Origin: Algoriphagus boseongensis
GTDB lineage: Bacteria; Bacteroidota; Bacteroidia; Cytophagales; Cyclobacteriaceae
Direction: 5' to 3'
Length of the DNA stretch: 64,000 nt
Assembly (NCBI RefSeq): GCF_004362805.1
Contig: NZ_SNYF01000006.1
Coordinates: 496,001-560,000 of the forward strand
The notes under the pieces are model-generated. The model ran no database searches, was not told the DNA's origin, and was given only the letters and a program-made list of their open reading frames with translations. The position numbers and the translations under genes were made by a program. Of this stretch, positions 7,979-16,583 are shown one piece after another; position 1 is the first letter of the stretch, and each line of letters opens with the position of its first letter.

Positions 7979-9664
7979 TTAATGATCATGTGCATTTCCT
8001 GCACCTTTTGGAATCCGGATTTCCTGAATCAGCTCCTGAACACTTTGTGGAGGAGCGGGAGTAAATAGGGAAACGAAGTAGCAGCATGCAAAATTGAGCA
8101 GCATGCCAATTGAGCCTATTCCCTCCGGTGAAATCCCCCAAAGCCAATGCTCGGAAGTGTTCAGTTCAGGATGGAGAAATTTAAAGTAAGAGATATACAG
8201 AATGGTAAATACCAATCCGGCAATCATCCCTGTGATAGCTCCCTCTTTATTGATTTTGGTGGAGAAAATCCCCAAAATTATTACAGGAAAGAAGGAAGCT
8301 GCCGCTAAACCAAAGGCAAAAGCAACCACTTCGGCGACAAATCCAGGAGGATTTACCCCGAAATATCCCGCCAAAATTACCGCCCCAGCAGCTGCCAGGC
8401 GGGCAATTCGAAGCTCCTTTTTCTCGGAAATTCCAGGATTGAAGTTTTTCACCAAATCCCGAGAAACCGAAGTGGAAATAACCAATAATAGTCCGGCTGC
8501 TGTAGACAAAGCCGCTGCCATTGCTCCCGCTGCCACTAAACCTACTACCCAGTTGGGTAATTCTGCGATTTCCGGACTGGCCAAAACCATGATGTCTTTG
8601 TCAATTTTCAGTTCGTTGCTAATAGGATCTGCCAGATACTGAACTTTCTGGTCTCCGTTTTTATCCTCAATCTGAATCAGATTAGTTTTTTGCCAGGTTT
8701 GAACCCAAGTTGGGAGTTCAGAGATGTTTTTTTCAGAGGTGGATTGAATCGCATTGTAAATTCCGAAGGCAGCCACAGCCGGTGCAGTGGTATAGAGAAT
8801 TGCGATAAATACCAGGGCATATCCTGCTGATAAGCGGGCATCTTTTACTTTGGGAACAGTAAAAAATCTCACAATCACATGTGGAAGACCAGCAGTCCCC
8901 ACCATCAGAGCCAAAGTGATCATTAACATGTCGGCCATTCCTTTTCTTCCGGAGGTATACTCAGCAAAGCCTAAATCTGAAAGAACACCATCCAGTTTTT
9001 CCAAAAGAGGAATACCCTCTTCCAAATTTCCACCAAGGCCAAGTTGAGGAACAGGATTCCCAGTGAGCTGCATGGAAATAAAAATAGCAGGTACCATGTA
9101 GGCGAAAATCAAAACGCAGTATTGAGCCACTTGGGTATAAGTGATGCCTTTCATTCCTCCCAAAACGGCATAAAAGAAAACAATGCACATCCCGATCACG
9201 ACTCCCCATTCGATCGGAACTTCCAAGTATCTGGAAAAGACAATTCCCACACCACGCATCTGACCAGCGACATAAGTGAAGGAAATAAATAGAGCAGCTA
9301 TAACTGCAACTACTCGGGCTTTATTGGAGTAGTATCGGTCTCCTACGAAATCCGGTACGGTGAATTTTCCGAATTTTCTTAGATATGGTGCAAGTAATAG
9401 CGCCAATAAAACATAGCCTCCTGTCCATCCCATCAAGTAAACCGATCCATCATATCCAGAAAATGAAATCAGCCCAGCCATGGAAATGAAAGAGGCCGCA
9501 GACATCCAGTCTGCCGCTGTGGCCATCCCGTTGGCAAGTGGGGAAACACCCCCGCCAGCGACATAAAATTCCTTAGTGGAGCCCGCTCGCGTCCAGATGG
9601 CGATTCCGATATACAGGGCAAAACTCAAGCCCACGAGAAGATAAGTCCAGGTTAAAATATCCAT
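7979..9664 (-). CDS. actP: Sodium:solute symporter, acetate permease ActP-like
   Basis: The 561-residue integral membrane protein of the sodium:solute symporter family has about 13 hydrophobic segments. Family signatures are EFYVAGGGVSPLANGMATAADWMSAAS near the N-terminus and AAGAMAAALSTAAGLLLVISTSVSRDL in the second half. A hydrophilic insertion of about 60 residues (roughly 305-365, rich in charged residues) sits before that second signature. The downstream acs gene and the upstream DUF4212 subunit argue for acetate or another short monocarboxylate as substrate. The spacing to the DUF4212 stop is 6 bases. Substrate assignment rests on context and overall similarity. Confidence 0.88.
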   Translation of the reverse strand: MDILTWTYLLVGLSFALYIGIAIWTRAGSTKEFYVAGGGVSPLANGMATAADWMSAASFISMAGLISFSGYDGSVYLMGWTGGYVLLALLLAPYLRKFGKFTVPDFVGDRYYSNKARVVAVIAALFISFTYVAGQMRGVGIVFSRYLEVPIEWGVVIGMCIVFFYAVLGGMKGITYTQVAQYCVLIFAYMVPAIFISMQLTGNPVPQLGLGGNLEEGIPLLEKLDGVLSDLGFAEYTSGRKGMADMLMITLALMVGTAGLPHVIVRFFTVPKVKDARLSAGYALVFIAILYTTAPAVAAFGIYNAIQSTSEKNISELPTWVQTWQKTNLIQIEDKNGDQKVQYLADPISNELKIDKDIMVLASPEIAELPNWVVGLVAAGAMAAALSTAAGLLLVISTSVSRDLVKNFNPGISEKKELRIARLAAAGAVILAGYFGVNPPGFVAEVVAFAFGLAAASFFPVIILGIFSTKINKEGAITGMIAGLVFTILYISYFKFLHPELNTSEHWLWGISPEGIGSIGMLLNFACCYFVSLFTPAPPQSVQELIQEIRIPKGAGNAHDH

Positions 9665-9670
9665 TTTTCC

Positions 9671-9934
9671 TTAGTCTTCGTTGACGTCAAATTCCTTATC
9701 CAGCTTATTCATCCGGATCACATACACAAAAATCAGCACGATAAATGCGTAAATGGACCCCTGTTGAGCAAACCAAAATCCCAAAGGATAGCCTCCAAGT
9801 TTGAATTGATTAAGGGTATCTGCGAATAGAATTCCACAACCAAAGGAAACGATAAACCAGATTAGCAAAAGAGAGGCAAGTGTCCTTAGGTTTTTCCGCC
9901 AATAGGCAGACCTATGCGGTCCTGAATCATTCAT
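9671..9934 (-). CDS. DUF4212 small subunit of sodium/solute symporter
   Basis: The 87-residue protein has two transmembrane helices (LRTLASLLLIWFIVSFGCG and FAQQGSIYAFIVLIFVYVI). A short family signature precedes them (YWRKNLR), and WFAQQGS is the typical DUF4212 motif. The family occurs as the first gene of ActP-type symporter operons and is taken as a small symporter subunit. The frame is open 25 codons further upstream; I choose the internal ATG because it gives the family's usual start (MNDSGPHRSAYWRKN). It heads the acetate block. Confidence 0.9.
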   Translation of the reverse strand: MNDSGPHRSAYWRKNLRTLASLLLIWFIVSFGCGILFADTLNQFKLGGYPLGFWFAQQGSIYAFIVLIFVYVIRMNKLDKEFDVNED

Positions 9935-10129
9935 GGTCTTTGGGTTTGAGGTGAAAATGCAGTGAAAAACTCCCGTAGAAATGCAAATCTTCGGAATAGT
10001 TGACTGCATTTTATTTCAAAAATGAAATACCTGAATCTCTCGGCATTATCCAAGAGCTTTTACAGGAAAAAGCTAAATTTTTCCAAAAACGACAGGATAC
10101 ATCCTGAAAATTCTAGCTCAAGCGAAGGG

Positions 10130-10885
10130 TTAAATCAGGTATTCGGATATCAAAGCCAATCCGGCAGCAAGGAAAGTTACCAGCAATTTGTTGAGCTGGA
10201 ACTTGTGATGGGGGCTGCTTTCAAAAAAGATGGTAGTAGAAATGTGCAAAAATCCACCCGTCACCAATCCATACAAAATTCCAATTCCCTCTTTGGATAA
10301 GAGCCCGTTTTCAATGAAAAAAGCACTGGAAAACATTCCTAAAGGTGAAGCAAGGGCAAAAAGGGTGAGTAAAATGATCGTCCATTTTTTACTCAAAGAG
10401 GCGGATAAAACGGCTGCCAAAGCAAATGCCGCCGGGCCTTTATGCATGATTATTCCAAGCAAAACAGTCTTGTTACTGTGGGTATGAGCCAAGGCTTCTC
10501 CGGTTTCTGCTCCCATCACATTCCCATGGGAAAGAAGCGTTCCTTCCAAAAAAGCATGAATAAATAAGCCTAACATCAAGGTGAAAACCCCTTTTGAAGT
10601 TTCTGAGGTATGTTTATGAATGTGTCCGTGTTCTACACCGGAGGACCAGAATTCAAGTACTTGCTGGAGCAAAAAACCGAGTAGGATGTAAAGCCCCATT
10701 CGTGTATTGGAAAATCCAGTGGAAAAAAGCTCTGGCAAGATGTGCAAAATGGTCACCGAAAACAGGTAGGATCCTGCAAATACCAGCACCAGCTTGAAGT
10801 ATTTTTCTCTGAAAACAGGAGAGAAAAACACCAATAGTCCAGCCGCCATGGCTGTAAGGAAAAGTAAAAGAAAATTTATACCCAT
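10130..10885 (-). CDS. ZIP family divalent metal transporter
   Basis: The 251-residue membrane protein has about eight hydrophobic segments. It has the two ZIP metal-site helices: HAFLEG (about 109-114) and IMHKGPAAFAL (about 146-156). A cytoplasmic histidine-rich loop between helices (EHGHIHKHT) is typical of zinc or other divalent-metal ZIP carriers. The metal is probably zinc, but iron or manganese cannot be excluded. A candidate promoter and a near-palindromic operator lie just upstream, suggesting metal-responsive control. Confidence 0.9.
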   Translation of the reverse strand: MGINFLLLFLTAMAAGLLVFFSPVFREKYFKLVLVFAGSYLFSVTILHILPELFSTGFSNTRMGLYILLGFLLQQVLEFWSSGVEHGHIHKHTSETSKGVFTLMLGLFIHAFLEGTLLSHGNVMGAETGEALAHTHSNKTVLLGIIMHKGPAAFALAAVLSASLSKKWTIILLTLFALASPLGMFSSAFFIENGLLSKEGIGILYGLVTGGFLHISTTIFFESSPHHKFQLNKLLVTFLAAGLALISEYLI

Positions 10886-10936
10886 GTAAAGTCCTTGCTT
10901 CCTTCTATTTTGGAAGAGATGGTGCTATAACTGCAA

Positions 10937-10965
10937 CAAAGGTACAAAAATTCAATAATGTTGCA
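10937..10965 (-). promoter_or_regulatory. Promoter -7 box and near-palindromic operator of the ZIP gene
   Basis: Read on the minus strand, TACCTTTG fits the -7 consensus and lies 52 bases before the ATG. Just upstream, over the expected -33 region, is TGCAACATTATTGAA, a 15-base imperfect palindrome of the form TGCAA-N5-TTGCA with one mismatch. The position suits a repressor site, possibly a Fur/Zur-family metal regulator. Confidence 0.45.
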
Positions 10966-10971
10966 TTTATC

Positions 10972-12033
10972 TTAAAAATCTGTCGGAAAAGAGAGGTAAG
11001 GTTTGAGTTCTGGACTGATATACTGTCTCATGCGTCCCCCTTTTTCATGGTAAATCAGGATCATCTGCAAGTTGTTTTGGGCGGAATCCAATCGCATTGC
11101 TTCATTTTTCCCTAAAACCATCAGCAGATCAGCCCATGCATCGGCTTCCTCCGCATTTCTACTGAATACTTTCACAGCCAAGAGGCTGTGAGTAACCGGA
11201 AAACCTGTCCTGGGATCCAAGGTGAAAGATAGTCTGGTAGAATCACGAATGTAAAACTGATCCGGACTCCCTGCAGATGAGCTCCCGAGATCTTTGATGG
11301 CAATTTCGCCCGTGGAAAGAGTTCCCAAGGTATCTGTTAGATAGCCTATTTCTGATTTCCAAAGTTCGCCGAGTAGATTTACGCCTGTTGCGTATTCAGT
11401 TTTTCCCAGCTTGATTTGAAAACTTGGAATTCCCTTTCTTCTCAAAAAGTCAGAAATCTTGTCAACCATGAATCCTGATAAAAACTTAGAAAAATTGACG
11501 TCCACTGCAGCAGGCTTCTGAATCAGAGAATCTGAGCGAAAGATTTTTCCCCAGCCTACTTTTTTCATCACCTCTCCAATTCCCAACGTATCCAATAAAC
11601 TTGCGCCAGAAGAAGAAAAGCTCCAAGATTTTTCCAATCCTTCAAGGGTGGGGTCAAGAATTCCATTGCTTGAATTATTCCATTTCTGGGCTTCTTGTAG
11701 CAGGGAAATTAATTCCCGACTGGGGGAAGAAAGGGTATCAAAGGAATTTAAGCGATAAACCTCTGAGGAAGGGAAGGAGGCATTTGCAACGCTTTCCCAT
11801 TTTTGGATCAATGAATCTATTTGCTGCTGAAAATTTCGGGTTTTTTCATCCCAATAATTGACCGAGTAATCCTGGCCAAAAGCTTTACCGGAAAGAAGGA
11901 AAGAGTCTGAGGTCTCGGTAGTTTCCTCGCTTTCGGATTCTGGCTCATCTTTTTCCCAAAAGGCAAAGACAATAGCTCCTAAAACCACTATCACTAAGGC
12001 ATAAATCCAATATTTCCGGGTGGGAGAATTCAT
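10972..12033 (-). CDS. ApbE-like protein (FAD:protein FMN transferase family), possibly degenerate
   Basis: The 353-residue protein is anchored by one N-terminal helix (WIYALVIVVLGAIVFAFW) with the rest predicted outside the cytoplasm. It resembles ApbE, which attaches FMN to Thr residues of Na+-NQR/Rnf-type proteins. Recognisable blocks are SSEVYRLNSFD (about 100), KFLSGFMVDKI (about 180), LDPRTGFPV (about 273) and AEEADAWADLLMVLG near residue 300. Several usual catalytic residues differ: the NxGGD block reads KLGKTEYATG, the histidine before DPRTG is missing, and Glu stands where the metal-binding Thr of T-x3-AD is expected. It may be inactive or have another role. No flavinylation target is nearby. 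Confidence 0.75.
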   Translation of the reverse strand: MNSPTRKYWIYALVIVVLGAIVFAFWEKDEPESESEETTETSDSFLLSGKAFGQDYSVNYWDEKTRNFQQQIDSLIQKWESVANASFPSSEVYRLNSFDTLSSPSRELISLLQEAQKWNNSSNGILDPTLEGLEKSWSFSSSGASLLDTLGIGEVMKKVGWGKIFRSDSLIQKPAAVDVNFSKFLSGFMVDKISDFLRRKGIPSFQIKLGKTEYATGVNLLGELWKSEIGYLTDTLGTLSTGEIAIKDLGSSSAGSPDQFYIRDSTRLSFTLDPRTGFPVTHSLLAVKVFSRNAEEADAWADLLMVLGKNEAMRLDSAQNNLQMILIYHEKGGRMRQYISPELKPYLSFPTDF

Positions 12034-12117
12034 TTCTGAAGGTATTATTAGGCGAATTTAGTCCAAAATCTAGGAGTAAAAAGAATTTTCCTACCGCCCT
12101 TGGCATAGGCTTTTGTT

Positions 12118-12125
12118 TATATTTG
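12118..12125 (+). promoter_or_regulatory. Candidate -7 promoter box for ruvB
   Basis: TATATTTG fits TAnnTTTG and lies 17 bases before the chosen ruvB ATG. A TTGG about 15 bases upstream could serve as a short-spaced -33 element. Confidence 0.4.
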
Positions 12126-12142
12126 TGAGTATCCCATTTGCC

Positions 12143-13174
12143 ATGAGAGAAGACTATCTGAGAGGAGATGAAGAAAATCTAAGCCCCAAAGACCGGGAGT
12201 TTGAGCGGGCCTTGCGGCCTTTGAGTTTCGAAGATTTTACCGGTCAGGCCAAAATTGTGGAGAACCTCCGGGTTTTTGTGCATGCTGCAAAAAAGCGGAA
12301 TGAACCCTTGGATCATGTGCTTTTGCATGGCCCTCCGGGATTGGGAAAGACAACGTTGTCCAATATCATCGCCAATGAACTTCAGGCGGGTATAAAAATC
12401 ACCTCCGGTCCGGTTCTCGACAAACCTTCCGATTTGGCTGGTTTGCTCACCAATTTGGAAGAAGGGGATGTACTTTTTATCGATGAAATCCACCGCTTGA
12501 ATCCTATTGTGGAGGAATATCTGTATTCAGCGATGGAGGATTTTCGGATTGACATCATGCTTGATAGCGGTCCAAATGCCCGCTCGGTACAGATTTCCTT
12601 GAGTCCTTTCACGCTAATTGGAGCTACTACTCGCTCAGGATTATTGACTTCTCCACTTCGGGCTCGATTTGGAATTAATTCTAGGCTTGAATACTACGAT
12701 GCGAAGCTTTTGACCGATATCGTAACTCGGTCAGCCAGTATTTTACAAACTCCAATTGATGAGGTGGCTGCTTTTGAAATTGCCAGAAGAAGCCGAGGGA
12801 CGCCAAGAATTGCCAATATGCTTCTTCGCCGAACCAGAGATTTTGCAGAGGTAAAAGGGGATGGAACCATTACCTTGGACATTGCAAAGTTTGCTTTGAA
12901 TGCCCTTGATGTGGATGAAAATGGCTTGGATGAAATGGATAACCGCATTTTGTTGACCATCATCGAGAAGTTCAAAGGTGGACCTGTGGGTCTCGGCACC
13001 ATCGCTACAGCCTGTGGAGAAGAGGCCGAAACCATCGAGGAAGTGTATGAGCCTTTCCTGATTCAAGAGGGCTATATGAAAAGAACCGCCCGTGGCCGAA
13101 TGGCAACCGAGTTGGCCTATAAGCATCTGAAAATTAAGCCCACCGGAGCAAGTGGGACTTTGTTTGATTTATAA
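12143..13174 (+). CDS. ruvB: Holliday junction branch-migration ATPase RuvB
   Basis: The 343-residue AAA+ motor drives branch migration with RuvA. Motifs are Walker A GPPGLGKT (63-70), Walker B DEIH (114-117), sensor I/arginine-finger region GATTRSGLL, and the C-terminal winged helix (GPVGLGTIA ... [16 protein letters not shown]). The start is MREDYLRG, the usual RuvB opening; an in-frame ATG ten codons upstream lies in the promoter region and is less likely. It is convergent with the kynurenine monooxygenase gene, and both share one hairpin terminator. Confidence 0.98.
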   Translation: MREDYLRGDEENLSPKDREFERALRPLSFEDFTGQAKIVENLRVFVHAAKKRNEPLDHVLLHGPPGLGKTTLSNIIANELQAGIKITSGPVLDKPSDLAGLLTNLEEGDVLFIDEIHRLNPIVEEYLYSAMEDFRIDIMLDSGPNARSVQISLSPFTLIGATTRSGLLTSPLRARFGINSRLEYYDAKLLTDIVTRSASILQTPIDEVAAFEIARRSRGTPRIANMLLRRTRDFAEVKGDGTITLDIAKFALNALDVDENGLDEMDNRILLTIIEKFKGGPVGLGTIATACGEEAETIEEVYEPFLIQEGYMKRTARGRMATELAYKHLKIKPTGASGTLFDL

Positions 13175-13176
13175 AA

Positions 13177-13200
13177 AAAGGCGGTGATTACACCGCCTTT
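13177..13200. terminator. Shared terminator of ruvB and kmo
   Basis: A perfect stem GGCGGTG / CACCGCC with a four-base ATTA loop is flanked by A and T runs. Its right half overlaps the last codons and stop of the convergent kynurenine monooxygenase gene. Confidence 0.85.
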
Positions 13201-14540
13201 GCTGTTTCCATCTGGTTGATGATGTCTTCGTAATCAAGCTTGTTCCAGTTTTCGGTAATCAGCGGATCGGCCATCACCTTATTCATGATGGCTTCTTGCA
13301 ATTTTCCCTGAGCATATGCTTCAGCGTAGCCCAAATCCGAGAAAGTAACCATAGTGTATAGTGGAATCCATTCTTTCGGATATAGCTCGTGAAGTTTGGC
13401 TTCGATTTTTTTGCGGAGCAAAAACTTCGGATCAGCCACACTATCCCGCATTTCTACAAAATTCTCCATAGCCAATTGACAGATGGCATCGGTATCGATC
13501 TTTCGCTTTTTCTGGAATTTTTCGAAAACTAAATCCCAAGCATTGGTTCCCAGCTTTTCGATCAAGCCATTCAAAATATAGCAATCCTCAAATCCACAAT
13601 TCATGCCTTGCCCATAAAATGGAACCATTGCATGAGAGGCATCTCCGATCAAAAGAGAATTTCCTTGTACCCAAGGGTAGCACTCAACATTGATCAGAGC
13701 GGCGGTAGGATTCTTGAAAAATTCTTTCTTTAAATCAGGCATAACCTGATAAGCATCGTCGAAATAGGCTCGGAAAACAGTCTCCAAATCGTCTTCGTCC
13801 TTGATTTTGTCAAAGCAAACCTTAGTGCCTTCGAAAGGTAAAAACAAGGTACAGGTGAAGGATTTGTCTGGATTTGGCAAGGCTATCAGCATAAACTTGC
13901 CTCTTGGCCAAATATGAAGTGCATTTGGATCCATAGCAAATTCACCTTCCGGTGTAGCGGGAATGGTGAGCTCCTTGTATCCATGGGAAATGTATTCCTG
14001 CTTGTAATTGAAGCGAATTTGCTTTTGCATGGCCATGCGAAGCGCAGAATAAGCTCCATCAGCTCCGATAATCACATTTGGCGTAAGCTTTTTTTCTCCC
14101 TCAGAAGTTTCGAAAGTGATTTCATTGCTACGAAAATCCACATCCACACACTTGTGCTCAAAGTGGATTTCGGCTCCTAATCTTTCAGCCTCTTCCGCAA
14201 GCAATTGGTTGAATTTTCCTCTGGAAATGGAATAAATGGCCTGATTTGCTTTTCCATAAGGAATAAAAGTCGTGCCTCCATGTTCGTCATGGACCCTTCT
14301 TCCATACATAGGAATTGCAAGAGGAAGGACTTTATCCTTTAAACCTACCTGCTCGAGGCTCTTCCAACCCCGATGACTTAGAGCCATATTGATGGAGCGA
14401 CCTCCTTCATAGTAGGGAGTTTTGCGCTTATCTGGTCTTTTGTCATAAATAGAAACGTCCAGACCATGACGTTTAAGATATATAGCCATGAGGCTGCCGA
14501 TAAGGCCGGCTCCCAGGACCGTAATGTTATTTTTCTTCAT
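13188..14540 (-). CDS. kmo: Kynurenine 3-monooxygenase
   Basis: The 450-residue flavoprotein hydroxylates L-kynurenine to 3-hydroxykynurenine with NADPH and oxygen. It has an N-terminal FAD fold (GAGLIGS, 10-16), the GADGAYSALR segment in the middle, and LIGDASHAMVPFYGQG with the FAD-ribityl aspartate. Family hallmarks include RSINMALSHRG near residue 50 and MNCGFEDC. The start is the ATG before KKNNITVLGAG; an upstream in-frame ATG would overlap kynureninase. It is the last gene of the run dioxygenase, kynureninase, monooxygenase, with a 22-base gap after kynureninase, so the two are co-transcribed. Confidence 0.95.
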   Translation of the reverse strand: MKKNNITVLGAGLIGSLMAIYLKRHGLDVSIYDKRPDKRKTPYYEGGRSINMALSHRGWKSLEQVGLKDKVLPLAIPMYGRRVHDEHGGTTFIPYGKANQAIYSISRGKFNQLLAEEAERLGAEIHFEHKCVDVDFRSNEITFETSEGEKKLTPNVIIGADGAYSALRMAMQKQIRFNYKQEYISHGYKELTIPATPEGEFAMDPNALHIWPRGKFMLIALPNPDKSFTCTLFLPFEGTKVCFDKIKDEDDLETVFRAYFDDAYQVMPDLKKEFFKNPTAALINVECYPWVQGNSLLIGDASHAMVPFYGQGMNCGFEDCYILNGLIEKLGTNAWDLVFEKFQKKRKIDTDAICQLAMENFVEMRDSVADPKFLLRKKIEAKLHELYPKEWIPLYTMVTFSDLGYAEAYAQGKLQEAIMNKVMADPLITENWNKLDYEDIINQMETAKAV

Positions 14541-14562
14541 TGAATTGTGGCCACGCTTCCTA

Positions 14563-15840
14563 TTAAGCGAATTTGTCCAAGGATTGTTCCAAAATCTTAG
14601 CGAATAGGAACACATCCAAGTAGCTGTTGTACAATGGAGTAGGGGCTAATCGGATTACATTTGGATTTCTCCAGTCACCTACCACACCGTGTTTATAAAA
14701 CTCATCGAAGACGGCTTTGCCACCCCGATGAATCAGCAAAGATAACTGGCAACCTCTTTCTGCTGGGTTTTTTGGGGTGATTATTTCCAAAACCCCTGAT
14801 TTTCCGCTGATTTCCTCGATCAGATATTCCAAATAACCGGTCAGTTTTTCACTCTTTTTTCGAAGGTTTTCTATACCTGCTTCCTGAAAAATATCCAATG
14901 AAGCCTGATGGGCAGCCAGCGCCAAAACATTCGAATTGGCTAATTGCCAGCCGTCAGCTCCGTACATAGGCACAAAGCCTTTTTCCATTTTGAAGCGTTC
15001 TCCCTCATCGTGTCCCCACCAACCCGCAAAGCGCGGTAAATCAGGCCGCTCGGCATAGCGCTCATGTACAAAAATTCCAGAAACATTGCCTGGGCCAGAG
15101 TTCATGTATTTGTAGCTACACCAAGTCGCGAAGTCCACATCCCAATCGTGAAGCTTGAGGACTGCATTTCCGGCAGCATGGGCTAAGTCAAAACCTGCCA
15201 CAGCTCCAACTTCATGTGCTGCTTTGGTGATTGCTTGAATATCAAAAAGCTGCCCGGTGTAATACTGGATTCCTGCCATATTGACCATGGCGAGGGAATT
15301 TCCTTGTTTTTTTATTTCGGAGATAATATCCTCAGTTCGCAGCGTATGCTCCCCTGGTCTGGGCTTAAGTTCTACCAAAGTGGTAGCCGGATCCAATCCG
15401 TGAAACTTGACTTGGGTTTCCAGCATATATTGATCGGAAGGGAAGGCTCCAGCTTCGACGATGATTTTGTACCGCTCTTTTGTAGGTCGGTAGAAAGAAA
15501 CCATGAGCAAGTGAAGATTCACCGAGAGGTTGTTCATAGCCACTACCTCATGCTCCTGGGCTCCGAGGATTTCTGCCAGGGCTGGCTTGGATTTTTTTCG
15601 GATATGATACCAGGCATCTTCCCCGTGAAAATGTCCATCTACTGCCAAATCTGCCCAGTTGCTTAGTTCTTTTGCCAGATAATCCTTGGCAGATTTAGGC
15701 TGAAGACCCAAGGAATTTCCACAGAAGTAAATAGCCTCTTTTCCGTTTACTTTCGGAAAATGAAACCTGTTTCGAAAATGCGCCAAGGGATCTTGGGCAT
15801 CTAGTTCACGGGCAAATGATTCGGAGAATTCGTAGTTCAT
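14563..15840 (-). CDS. kynU: Kynureninase
   Basis: The 425-residue PLP enzyme (aspartate aminotransferase fold) cleaves 3-hydroxykynurenine to 3-hydroxyanthranilate and alanine. The PLP lysine is Lys244 in CSYKYMNSGPG, and the pyridine-binding aspartate is Asp218 in GFDLAHAAGN. The family segment FAGWWGHD is present near residue 278. Length and motifs are normal. It lies between the dioxygenase and monooxygenase genes, completing three consecutive steps. Translation may be coupled to kmo by the short gap, while the upstream gap to the dioxygenase carries a repeat. Confidence 0.96.
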   Translation of the reverse strand: MNYEFSESFARELDAQDPLAHFRNRFHFPKVNGKEAIYFCGNSLGLQPKSAKDYLAKELSNWADLAVDGHFHGEDAWYHIRKKSKPALAEILGAQEHEVVAMNNLSVNLHLLMVSFYRPTKERYKIIVEAGAFPSDQYMLETQVKFHGLDPATTLVELKPRPGEHTLRTEDIISEIKKQGNSLAMVNMAGIQYYTGQLFDIQAITKAAHEVGAVAGFDLAHAAGNAVLKLHDWDVDFATWCSYKYMNSGPGNVSGIFVHERYAERPDLPRFAGWWGHDEGERFKMEKGFVPMYGADGWQLANSNVLALAAHQASLDIFQEAGIENLRKKSEKLTGYLEYLIEEISGKSGVLEIITPKNPAERGCQLSLLIHRGGKAVFDEFYKHGVVGDWRNPNVIRLAPTPLYNSYLDVFLFAKILEQSLDKFA

Positions 15841-15854
15841 TTTTTTAGTAAATA

Positions 15855-15968
15855 GTCAATGGACCATAGTCCATAGAAAAGGCAGTTCATACAAATAACA
15901 GATAAAGTTCTTTGTGAGTGAATTAAATCTGGTGGGCCATGGTCTATGGTCAATCGACCATGGACAGG
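15855..15968. repeat. Inverted word repeat (GGTCCATGG type) inside the kynurenine cluster
   Basis: TGGACCATAGTCCAT at 15860-15874 and ATGGTCTATGGTCAA at 15939-15953 are inverted copies with 2 mismatches in 15. A further half copy (GACCATGGAC, 15956-15965) sits next to the second arm. The whole is built from variants of GGTC(C/T)ATGG. In RNA this gives a long hairpin between the dioxygenase and kynureninase genes. Confidence 0.7.
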
Positions 15969-15969
15969 T

Positions 15970-16482
15970 TTACTTTTCCATCACAGTCCCGCAACTCTTG
16001 CAAGTTCTCAGGTCCTGACTAGACCAGAATCGCTCCATGATCGGAGGAAGTTGGGTGACGATATCGGTTAGCTCCACATATTCCTCGTGAAGCAAAGTGC
16101 CGCAATTTTCGCAGTGCCAGATAAACCCGTCTTTTTCTCCAGCTCTTCTGTAGCGCTCAATCACCAAACCTACTGTATTGGCTGGTCTTCTGGGAGAATG
16201 AGGCACTTTGGGAGGCAAAAGGAAGATTTCCCCTTCTTTGATTTCAATGTCCCTAGGTTTGCCATCCTCGATGATTTTCAAAATGATGTCTCCTTCCAAT
16301 TGGTAGAAAAACTCCTCTCCCTCGTCGTAATGGTAATCTTTTCTGGAATTTGGTCCGCCAACTACCATGACAATAAAGTCATCATTTCCTTTGAAAACTT
16401 GCTGGTTTCCAACAGGAGGTTTGAGAAGATGGCGATTTTCATCAATCCATTTTTTGAAATTGAAAGGTTTTGCAATGGCCAT
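15970..16482 (-). CDS. nbaC: 3-hydroxyanthranilate 3,4-dioxygenase
   Basis: The 170-residue cupin opens the ring of 3-hydroxyanthranilate, giving the semialdehyde that closes to quinolinate, the NAD precursor. The iron ligands are visible as His51, Glu57 and His95. The C-terminal rubredoxin-like site of the bacterial enzyme has both CxxC pairs (Cys124/127 and Cys161/164). It is the first gene of the minus-strand kynurenine cluster, with a -7-like box 31 bases before its ATG. The same three genes could feed NAD synthesis or tryptophan breakdown; no quinolinate phosphoribosyltransferase or 2-aminomuconate pathway gene is in view. Confidence 0.96.
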   Translation of the reverse strand: MAIAKPFNFKKWIDENRHLLKPPVGNQQVFKGNDDFIVMVVGGPNSRKDYHYDEGEEFFYQLEGDIILKIIEDGKPRDIEIKEGEIFLLPPKVPHSPRRPANTVGLVIERYRRAGEKDGFIWHCENCGTLLHEEYVELTDIVTQLPPIMERFWSSQDLRTCKSCGTVMEK

Positions 16483-16513
16483 GTCTGAGACGGTTTTGGT
16501 TTTCGAATGCCTT

Positions 16514-16521
16514 CAAAGATA
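16514..16521 (-). promoter_or_regulatory. Candidate -7 promoter box for the kynurenine cluster
   Basis: On the minus strand TATCTTTG fits TAnnTTTG and lies 31 bases before the dioxygenase ATG. The -33 element is not clear. Confidence 0.4.
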
Positions 16522-16583
16522 AGTATTGAATACAAAAGGGAAGACGAGATCGTAAGGTAAAAGCGCTTCCTACTAAAAAAGTT

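Noticed and set aside
8202..8642. 146-codon plus-strand frame rich in Ala and Lys
   Set aside because: Lies opposite the symporter gene; low-complexity mirror of membrane-helix codons.
10022..10300. 92-codon plus-strand frame after the DUF4212 gene
   Set aside because: Most of it lies opposite the ZIP gene end; no signal, family or promoter supports it.
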